Shown here one piece after another: positions 58,182 through 64,000 of a stretch of 64,000 nt of DNA. The position numbers were made by a program, and so were the translations under genes. The notes beneath the pieces were generated by a model that did no database searches, was not told the origin of the DNA, and was given only the letters and a program-made list of their open reading frames with translations. Origin of the DNA: Streptomyces violaceorubidus (GTDB lineage Bacteria > Actinomycetota > Actinomycetes > Streptomycetales > Streptomycetaceae); assembly GCF_000717995.1 (NCBI RefSeq), contig NZ_JODM01000020.1, positions 1 to 64,000 on the forward strand, in the 5' to 3' direction. Numbering within the stretch: the first letter of the stretch is position 1; every line of letters begins with the position of its first letter.

Positions 58182-58217
58182 CGACCTCCCGCCCGCCCTC
58201 CTTCGGCGCGCGACCGC

Positions 58218-58255
58218 GGGCCGTCCCCTCCGTACCCAGACGGAGGGGACGGCCC
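58218..58255 (+). terminator. Perfect 16-bp terminator after the lipoprotein gene
   Basis: GGGCCGTCCCCTCCGT (58218-58233) and its complement (58240-58255) form a 16-bp stem with a 6-base loop, followed by TGTTCGT. It is 36 bp past the lipoprotein stop. Confidence 0.92.
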
Positions 58256-58406
58256 TGTTCGTATGCTTTGGCACGCCTTCGCCCACGGCACGTGCCGCAG
58301 GCAGTGACCGGGAACGGACGGTCAATTTCCGTTTGGGCTCGCCCCTTTGGCGGGCGATCAGTAGCCTCAGCTCGAACACCGGATCGCCTATGCCTTGGAG
58401 AGCTAG

Positions 58407-59219
58407 ATGGAGCGTCCCGCCTGGGCCCCTCGCAGCATCGACATCTCGGTGCCCAGCGTGTCCCGGATCTACGACTTCTACCTGGGCGGTTCGCACAACT
58501 TCGAGGTCGACCGGGAGGCGGCCCGCAGGGCGATGGAGTTCATGCCGGGCCTCCCCAAGATCATGCAGGCGAACCGGGCGTTCATGCGCCGGGCCGTGCG
58601 CTTCGCGGCCGACCAGGGCATCGACCAGTTCCTGGACATCGGCTCCGGCATCCCCACCTTCGGCAACGTCCACGAGGTGGCCGGACGCAGCCGCCCCGGT
58701 GCCCGCGTGGTGTACGTCGACCACGACCCGGTCGCGGTCGCGCACAGCGAGGCCGTCCTGGCGGGTCACGACGACGCGGACGTCGTGGCCGGCGACCTGC
58801 TCAAGCCGCGGGAGATCCTTGCCAGTCCCCAGGTGGAGCGGCTGATCGACCTGAATCGACCGGTAGCCCTGCTGCTGGTTGCCATACTGCACTTCGTGGA
58901 AGACGAGGACGACCCGTACGCCGCGGTGGCCGAGTTGAGCGACGCGCTCGCGCCCGGCAGCCTGCTGGTCCTCACGCACGCCTCCTACGAGGGAATCCCG
59001 CTGCCCGCCGAGCGGGCCGGGGGCGCGGTGGACGTGTACAAGGACATCCGCAATCCGCTGATCATGCGTTCGCGCGAGGACATCGCGCGGTTCTTCGAGG
59101 GGTACGACATGGTGGAACCCGGACTGGTTCCGATGCCGCGCTGGAGGCCGGAGGGGGAGCCGGAGGAAGAGGACCCGTACGCGTTCTCCGGGTTCGCCGG
59201 CGTGGGGCGTACAGCGTGA
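58407..59219 (+). CDS. SAM-dependent methyltransferase (DUF574/Methyltransf_19)
   Basis: The 270-residue protein has VPSVSRIYDFYLGGSHNFEVD at the start, a SAM-binding motif FLDIGSGIPT, then GARVVYVDHDPVAVAHSEAVL. This is the actinobacterial DUF574 methyltransferase family, abundant in streptomycetes and often without a known substrate. The stop TGA overlaps the GTG of rmdA (GTGA), so the two are translationally coupled; a link to c-di-GMP signalling is possible. The ATG at 58407 has GAGAGC at a poor distance, so the start is tentative. Confidence 0.88.
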   Translation: MERPAWAPRSIDISVPSVSRIYDFYLGGSHNFEVDREAARRAMEFMPGLPKIMQANRAFMRRAVRFAADQGIDQFLDIGSGIPTFGNVHEVAGRSRPGARVVYVDHDPVAVAHSEAVLAGHDDADVVAGDLLKPREILASPQVERLIDLNRPVALLLVAILHFVEDEDDPYAAVAELSDALAPGSLLVLTHASYEGIPLPAERAGGAVDVYKDIRNPLIMRSREDIARFFEGYDMVEPGLVPMPRWRPEGEPEEEDPYAFSGFAGVGRTA

Positions 59220-61360
59220 GCGGGGAGCCGGACGGGCCGCAGGACAGACTGCGCCGGTTCGCGACGATCTGGAGCCGGGCGGTGTTCCCGGTGACGTCGA
59301 CGTCGTCCACCCGGACCGAGTTCGAGGCCGAACTGCTTCCGCTGGCACGCCGGTTGAGCAAGGTGCTGCGGGCCCGGAGCTTCGACGCCGAGGAGGCCAG
59401 GGCGGTCGGCGCCGCGCTCGTCGACGCGCACTGCACCGACCCGGAGGCGCTCTCCCAAACCCTGGACTGCGTCGACGCCTACCTGGTGCTCTACTGCGGC
59501 GAGGGCGGCGACCCGGAGGACCTGCGGGCCCGTTCGGCACGGCTCCAGCACGCGATGGCGGCCGGGTTCGCCGGGGCGCTGCGGGCCCGGACCCTCGCCG
59601 AGCAGGAGGCCATCGCGCAGGCCGCCCTCAAGGCGCAGGGCGTGGTGGCCGAGGCCCTGCACGCCAGCGAGGCCCGCTTCCGCGCGGTCTTCGAGGGCGC
59701 CGCCATAGGCATCGGCATCGCCGACCTGGACGGCAACATCCTCCAGGTCAACCAGGCGTTGATGCGCATGTTCGGCATCGCCGACCCCGCGCTCGGCGGC
59801 CGCCGCGCCATGGAGTGGACCCACCCCGACGACGCGCCGCAGGTCTGGCGGCTCTACCAGGAACTGGTGCGCGGCGAGCGCGAGCACTACCACGTGGAGA
59901 AGGCCTTCTACCGGCCCGACGGGACGGTCCTGTGGACCAACCTCACCGTCTCCCTGCTGCGCGACGCCGACGGCACCCCGCAGTACCAGCTCGCGCTGAT
60001 GGAGGACACCACCGAACGGCGGCTGCTCAACCTGCGGCTGCGCTACGAGGCCACGCACGACGCGCTCACCGGCCTGCCCAACCGCAGCTTCTTCTTCGAA
60101 CGCCTGGAGAAGGCCCTGAACGCGGGCCCGGGACAGCGCTTCGGCCTGTGCTACCTCGACCTCGACGGCTTCAAGGCCGTCAACGACAGCCTCGGCCACG
60201 CGGCCGGCGACCGGCTGCTCGTGGAGGTCGCCGACCGGCTCCAGGCCTGCGCCACCGCGCCCGGCGAGATGGTCGCCCGGCTCGGCGGCGACGAGTTCGT
60301 GGCGCTGACCACGGGGCCCGACACCCGGCACGAGGTCGACGAGCTGGCCGGGCGCATCATGAACGCGCTGCTCTCCCCGGTCAGCGTCGACGGCCGCGAA
60401 CTGACCGTGCGGGGCAGCATCGGCATCGTCGAGGGCCCGGCCGGCGAACGCAGCCCGGCCGAGGTCCTGCGCAGCGCCGACATCACCATGTACCGGGCCA
60501 AGTCGGCGGGCGGCAACCGCTTCGAGCTGGCCGACCCGGAGGCCGACGCCCGCGTCATCACCCGGCACGGGCTGACCACCGCGCTGCCCGCCGCCCTGGA
60601 GCGGGGCGAGTTCTTCATCGAGTACCAGCCGCTGGTCCACCTCGGCGACGGGAGTGTGCGCGGCGCCGAGGCGCTGGTGCGCTGGCTGCACCCGCAGCAC
60701 GGGGTGCTCGGACCCGACCGGTTCATCCCGCTCGCCGAGCACACGGGGCTGATCGTGCCGCTGGGCCGCTGGGTCCTGGAACAGTCCGTGCTCCAGGCCC
60801 GCCTGTGGCGCGAGCGCTACGGAGAGGGCGGCGCCGCGGGCCCGCTCCGCATCAACGTCAACCTCTCGCCCTGCCAGCTCACCCACCCCGGACTGGTCCA
60901 GGACACCGTGGAGATCCTGGAGCGGACCGGCGTCGCGCCCGACGCGCTGTGCCTGGAGGTGACCGAGTCGGCGCTGATCGGCGCGGACGACGACCTGCTG
61001 AAACCGCTGCGCCGGCTGGCCGAGATGGGCGTGGACATCGCCCTGGACGACTTCGGCACCGGCTACTCCAACCTGGCCAACCTGCGCCGGCTGCCGGTGA
61101 GCGTCCTCAAGCTGGACCGCTCGTTCACCCAGAGCATGCAGCAGTTCCCGGCCGACCCCGTCGACCTGAAGATCGTCGAGGGGATCGTCGCCCTGGCCCA
61201 CAGCCTGGACCTCGCGGTCACCGTGGAGGGCGTGGAGACCGGCGCCCAGGCCGAGCAGCTGCGCATACTGGGCTGCGACACGGCCCAGGGCTGGTACTAC
61301 GCCCGCCCGGGCCCGCCGGAGCGGCTGCACGAACTGGCCCTGGTGGACGCCACGGGCTGA
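59216..61360 (+). CDS. rmdA: PAS-GGDEF-EAL c-di-GMP enzyme, RmdA
   Basis: The 714-residue protein has an N-terminal helical part, a PAS domain (about 155-270, SEARFRAVFEGAAIGIGI), a GGDEF domain with RLGGDEFVAL (about 285-440) and an EAL domain with EALVRW and LDDFGTGYSNL (about 450-705). S. coelicolor RmdA (SCO0928) has this domain order and is known as a c-di-GMP phosphodiesterase affecting development and morphology. Both active-site motifs are intact. The start GTG overlaps the methyltransferase stop; the neighbouring SCO0930-type lipoprotein and methyltransferase also match the S. coelicolor order as I recall it. Confidence 0.9.
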   Translation: MSGEPDGPQDRLRRFATIWSRAVFPVTSTSSTRTEFEAELLPLARRLSKVLRARSFDAEEARAVGAALVDAHCTDPEALSQTLDCVDAYLVLYCGEGGDPEDLRARSARLQHAMAAGFAGALRARTLAEQEAIAQAALKAQGVVAEALHASEARFRAVFEGAAIGIGIADLDGNILQVNQALMRMFGIADPALGGRRAMEWTHPDDAPQVWRLYQELVRGEREHYHVEKAFYRPDGTVLWTNLTVSLLRDADGTPQYQLALMEDTTERRLLNLRLRYEATHDALTGLPNRSFFFERLEKALNAGPGQRFGLCYLDLDGFKAVNDSLGHAAGDRLLVEVADRLQACATAPGEMVARLGGDEFVALTTGPDTRHEVDELAGRIMNALLSPVSVDGRELTVRGSIGIVEGPAGERSPAEVLRSADITMYRAKSAGGNRFELADPEADARVITRHGLTTALPAALERGEFFIEYQPLVHLGDGSVRGAEALVRWLHPQHGVLGPDRFIPLAEHTGLIVPLGRWVLEQSVLQARLWRERYGEGGAAGPLRINVNLSPCQLTHPGLVQDTVEILERTGVAPDALCLEVTESALIGADDDLLKPLRRLAEMGVDIALDDFGTGYSNLANLRRLPVSVLKLDRSFTQSMQQFPADPVDLKIVEGIVALAHSLDLAVTVEGVETGAQAEQLRILGCDTAQGWYYARPGPPERLHELALVDATG

Positions 61361-61394
61361 GCGGCGCCGGGGCTGAGCGGTGCCGCCGCGACGC

Positions 61395-62231
61395 TCAGGT
61401 GGCGTGGTGGGCGGCTTCGGCGACGGCGGTCGCCGCTCGGACCAGGGCCGCGGTCGCCGTCGAGCGGGACTGCCCCGGCCAGGCGAGGGAGAGGACGACC
61501 GGCGGCGCGTCGACGACGGGACGATAGGCGACGCCCGGGCGCGGATAGCGGGCGGTCACCGAGGCGGGCAGCAGGGTGACGACCTTTCCGAGGGAGACGG
61601 CCGCGAGCACCTGGGCCAGGTCGTCGTGGCCGCGCCGGGCCTCGTCGACATGCCGCTCCACGCTGCCGGTGTCGAGGCCGAGGTCGGCCAGCTCCAGCCG
61701 CTCGCGGGCGGCGAGCGGGTGGTCCGCGGCCAGGGCGGCGACACGCGGTTCGGCGGCGAGCGTCTCGGTGTCGAGGCCGGTCCCGTCGAACGGCGCGTGG
61801 ACGAGGGCGACGTCCGCCTCGCCGGTGCGCAGCAGTCGTGGCTGCTCCTGCCATCCGCACAGGCGGACGGCGACCGGCACGGACCCGGGCTCGGAGGCGT
61901 AGCGCGCGAGGATCGGCTCCAGCAGCCCGGCGTCCCCGTCGGCCTTCACGGCCAGCACCAGCTTCGGCCCCTCGGCGGCCCGTCTGGCCCGCCGCCCGGC
62001 GGCCTCCAGGGCGTCCAGCGCGACGCGCGCCTCGGCGAGCAGGACGTCCCCGGCCGGGGTCAGGGTGACACGGTGGGTGGTCCGCTCGAACAGGGTGACG
62101 CCCAATGCGGTCTCCAGGCGGCGGATCGCCCGGGACAGGGGCGGCGGGGAGATGCCCAGCCGCTCGGCGGCGCGCGCGAAGTTGAGTTCCTCGGCGACCG
62201 CCACGAAGTAGCGCAGCGCACGCGACTCCAT
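61395..62231 (-). CDS. LysR-family transcriptional regulator
   Basis: The 278-residue regulator has a LysR winged helix (YFVAVAEELNFARAAERLGI, then PPLSRAIRRLETALGVTLF) and a two-lobe effector domain. It is divergent from the NAD(P)-binding protein gene, with 181 bp between starts, so it probably controls it. The effector is unknown. The protein is complete. ATG at 62231 has GGGAGGCGAGGC before it. Confidence 0.9.
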   Translation of the reverse strand: MESRALRYFVAVAEELNFARAAERLGISPPPLSRAIRRLETALGVTLFERTTHRVTLTPAGDVLLAEARVALDALEAAGRRARRAAEGPKLVLAVKADGDAGLLEPILARYASEPGSVPVAVRLCGWQEQPRLLRTGEADVALVHAPFDGTGLDTETLAAEPRVAALAADHPLAARERLELADLGLDTGSVERHVDEARRGHDDLAQVLAAVSLGKVVTLLPASVTARYPRPGVAYRPVVDAPPVVLSLAWPGQSRSTATAALVRAATAVAEAAHHAT

Positions 62232-62412
62232 GCCTCGCCTCCCTCCGACGCCGACCGGTATTGCCTTCAGGGTAACAAGCGGGATCCGATCGATCCTTCA
62301 GTTCCCCCGGTCCCGCGCACAGGATGGAAGAGCGCCGGGATGCGAACGGAACGGGCTTCCCGCCCCGGCGCGGTCCCTCTCTTCTCCCCTTCCCTGAACC
62401 GGAGTTGTGCTC

Positions 62413-63312
62413 GTGATCGTCATCACCACCCCGACCGGCGGAATCGGCCGGCAGGTCCTCGACAACGTCCTGGACGCCCTCGGCGCCCGGGACGACGGGA
62501 CCGCCCTGCGCGTCGTCGCGCGCGACCCCGGCCGGCTCACCGCCCGGGCCCGGGAGCGGGCCGAGGTCTTCCAGGGCTCGCACGCCGACCCCGAGGTCCT
62601 GGGCGCGGCCTGCGAGGGTGCCGACCAGGTGTTCTGGCTGGTGCCGCCCGCGCCCGGCGCCGACAGCGTCGAGGGCCACTTCCGCGACTTCACGCTGCCG
62701 CTGTGCGAGGTGATCGCGCGGCAGGGCGTCGCACGGGTCGTCGCGGTGTCCAGCCTCGGACGCGGCGTGGCCAAGGACGCGGGACCGATCTCCGCCTCCC
62801 TCGCCATGGACGACCGGATCGCGGCCACCGGCGTGCACTACCGCGCCCTGTGCCCGCCCTTCCTGATGGAGAACCTGCTCGGGCAGGCGGCGGCCCTGCG
62901 CTCCACGGGCGAGTTCCGCATGGCCTGCGCCGCCGACCGGGTCCTGCGGACCTGCGCCACCGCCGACATCGCGGCCACGGCCGCCCGCCTGCTCCTCGAC
63001 GACTCCTGGACCGGCCGCGCCGACGTCCCGCTCGTCGGACCCGACGCGCTGACCCCCGCGGGCATGGCGGAGACCCTGTCCGAGGTGCTGGGCCGTCCGG
63101 TACGGGTACGGGAGACCACCCCGGAGGAGTACAGGGCGTCCGCCCTGCGGTTCGGGGCGAGCGAGGCGGGCGCCCGGGGCCTGGCCGACATGGCCGCCGC
63201 GATGGACACCCAGGGCTTCTACGGCGCCGCCGAGCCCAGCACCCCGGACACCGCCCCCACGGGTTTCCGCCGCTGGTGCGAGGAGGTACTGCGCCCGGCC
63301 GCGCTCGCCTGA
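62413..63312 (+). CDS. NmrA/atypical SDR-family NAD(P)-binding protein
   Basis: The 299-residue protein begins IVITTPTGGIGRQVLDNV, the GxxGxxG dinucleotide motif of atypical short-chain dehydrogenases, then ADQVFWLVPPAP and VVAVSSLGRGVAKDAG. It resembles NmrA-like and NAD(P)H:quinone-linked proteins often paired with a divergent LysR regulator. The role may be quinone or electrophile response (inference). I choose GTG 62413 rather than 62407 because GGAG lies 8 bases upstream. Confidence 0.85.
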   Translation: MIVITTPTGGIGRQVLDNVLDALGARDDGTALRVVARDPGRLTARARERAEVFQGSHADPEVLGAACEGADQVFWLVPPAPGADSVEGHFRDFTLPLCEVIARQGVARVVAVSSLGRGVAKDAGPISASLAMDDRIAATGVHYRALCPPFLMENLLGQAAALRSTGEFRMACAADRVLRTCATADIAATAARLLLDDSWTGRADVPLVGPDALTPAGMAETLSEVLGRPVRVRETTPEEYRASALRFGASEAGARGLADMAAAMDTQGFYGAAEPSTPDTAPTGFRRWCEEVLRPAALA

Positions 63313-63370
63313 GAGCGGCGGGGTCTGCGGGGCGGGGGCGTGTCGGCGCGCGCCTGTCGGGACAAGAGCC

Positions 63371-63400
63371 GCCATGGCCATGGCCATGGCCATGGCCATG
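63371..63400. repeat. GCCATG hexamer array, five perfect copies
   Basis: Five identical GCCATG units in tandem, each with an internal CCATGG site. No gene uses the repeat convincingly. The perfect copies suggest recent slippage. Confidence 0.95.
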
Positions 63401-63670
63401 CGGGGCCGCCGGGTGCGGTCCGGCGGGTGGCCGGCCCGGAGGTCCGGGGTCTGCGGGCCGGGGCGGGTGGGTGACCCGGAAGCGGTACGTCAGCGGCTCC
63501 GGCTCCGAGCCGATGAGCGTGTCGAACGCGCTCTCCGACCACCACGCCGACCGGAGGGGCGGTCTCGCAGGCTCGGGTGCGGCCGTGCGGGGCCGGGCGC
63601 GGTCCGGCGGGTGGTCGGGTCGGAGGTCCGGGGTCCGGGGTCCGGGGTCCGGGGGCCGGGGCGGGTCGGC
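63401..63670. repeat. Degenerate duplicated GC-rich block with GGGTCCG tandem units
   Basis: The block at about 63401-63470 (GGTCCGGCGGGTGG and GGAGGTCCGGGGTC) reappears at about 63586-63668 with changes; the second copy carries an extra GGGTCCG-type tandem run (63625-63655). A GTCGGCGCG...GCCTGTCG segment flanks both. The G-rich strand could form quadruplexes. Confidence 0.7.
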
Positions 63671-63943
63671 GCGTGCCTGTCGCGAGGACGCGAGGAGCGG
63701 GGCCGCGGTTGCCGCCTCGCGGGGCCGGGCGTGGTCGCGCCGGGTCGGGCGCGGCCGGGCGGGGTCGGGGGTGGTCTCACCGGACCGGGGGGCGGCTTCG
63801 CCGGACCGGGGGCCGGTCCCACCGGGCCGGGGGTGCGTCCGTGGCCCACCCGGCGACCGCCGTGACCAGGCGTGCCCCCCGTGGCGTCGCCGCGCGAGTG
63901 ACCCGGCGGGACGGCGGTGCGCGGCACCCGGAGCGCGGGGCCC

Positions 63944-64000
63944 TTAACGCTCCAGCAGCATCCGCTGCAGCTCCCGTGCCGCCCGCGGTGGAGCCACGTC
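63944..64000 (-). CDS. C-terminal end of a gene running off the right edge
   Basis: Only 18 codons and a TAA stop are in the window; they read APPRAARELQRMLLER at the end. The Arg/Leu-rich helix is typical of many protein ends and gives no reliable family. The TAA stop is unusual here but the codons look coding. Confidence 0.5.
   Translation of the reverse strand, partial: DVAPPRAARELQRMLLER

Larger units (their letters stand above)
63313..63943. other. Repetitive GC-rich region without a credible gene
   Basis: This 630-bp stretch has open frames in several directions but all are low-complexity Arg/Gly/Pro text without ribosome sites. It contains the GCCATG array, a degenerate duplicated block and GGGTCCG runs, described separately. 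It may be eroded intergenic sequence. Confidence 0.6.

Noticed and set aside
57258..59540. A 760-codon minus-strand frame
   Set aside because: It crosses the perfect terminator at 58218-58255 and two good plus-strand genes, with no protein-like features.
58985..61330. A 781-codon minus-strand frame opposite rmdA
   Set aside because: Antisense of a GGDEF-EAL gene with complete motifs; no ribosome site or domain.
63219..63545. Minus-strand frame with a Met-Ala/Pro-Trp run from the GCCATG array
   Set aside because: Low-complexity repeat translation, no ribosome site, overlaps a supported gene end.

Overview
The window is chromosomal DNA from a Streptomyces. It has very high GC with strongly GC-biased third codon positions and frequent GTG or TTG starts behind GGAGG-type ribosome sites. 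It carries streptomycete hallmarks: a MalR/Reg1-type amylase regulator, RmdA-type GGDEF-EAL protein, class F sortase, PAS-GAF-SpoIIE phosphatase and Tat-exported enzymes. No rRNA, tRNA, CRISPR array, phage or replication origin was seen. About 52 protein genes are called, including two broken genes, two edge fragments and one complete insertion sequence.

Left part (1-17 kb). A LacI-type regulator fragment, a membrane endonuclease/exonuclease/phosphatase-family protein and a secreted alpha-amylase come first, with TTGCA-type operator repeats before the amylase. Next are an NlpC/P60 wall hydrolase, an unknown gene and a DUF3068 protein. At 6.4-9.2 kb lies a decayed rubber-degradation locus: an intact 2Fe-2S molybdenum-hydroxylase subunit (oxiA-like), a large subunit with a big internal deletion (oxiB-like), and a latex-clearing-protein gene (lcp) broken by one missing base in a C run. 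Housekeeping genes follow: panD, two acetyltransferases, a racemase-like protein, gnd, a three-domain wall hydrolase and a DMT-family membrane protein.

Middle part (17-41 kb). A [2Fe-2S] FhuF-like protein, a 27-bp minisatellite, and the glgM-glgC pair (ADP-glucose and maltose-1-phosphate synthesis) lead into a glycan-degradation region: secreted GH2 (PA14-fused) and GH92 enzymes behind a double palindrome. Then come a WS/DGAT acyltransferase, a zinc-ribbon SDR-like protein, a degenerate HD-domain protein, a 58-residue peptide gene of unknown role and an amidase. A LacI regulator with CTAAAGCGC operators faces a five-gene sugar operon (lipoprotein binding protein, two permeases, GH5-like and GH38 mannosidase). 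Taken together the GH92, GH2, GH5-like and GH38 genes suggest mannose-rich glycan use.

Right part (41-64 kb). Signalling and cell-surface genes dominate: a lipase-maturation-factor-like membrane protein, PAS-GAF-SpoIIE-HATPase phosphatase, Fpg/Nei glycosylase, an ECF sigma/anti-sigma locus with an 890-bp IS5-family element inserted at the stop codon of its middle gene, a CapA-like lipoprotein, an amino acid permease, a universal stress protein, a deacetylase, a class F sortase and two related surface proteins, a proline-rich protein with a DUF4239 protein, an SCO0930-type lipoprotein, and a methyltransferase translationally coupled to rmdA. The window ends in a LysR/NAD(P)-binding protein pair and about 600 bp of repetitive GC-rich DNA before the tail of another gene. 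All calls rest on reading the sequence and recalled family knowledge; no database search was run.
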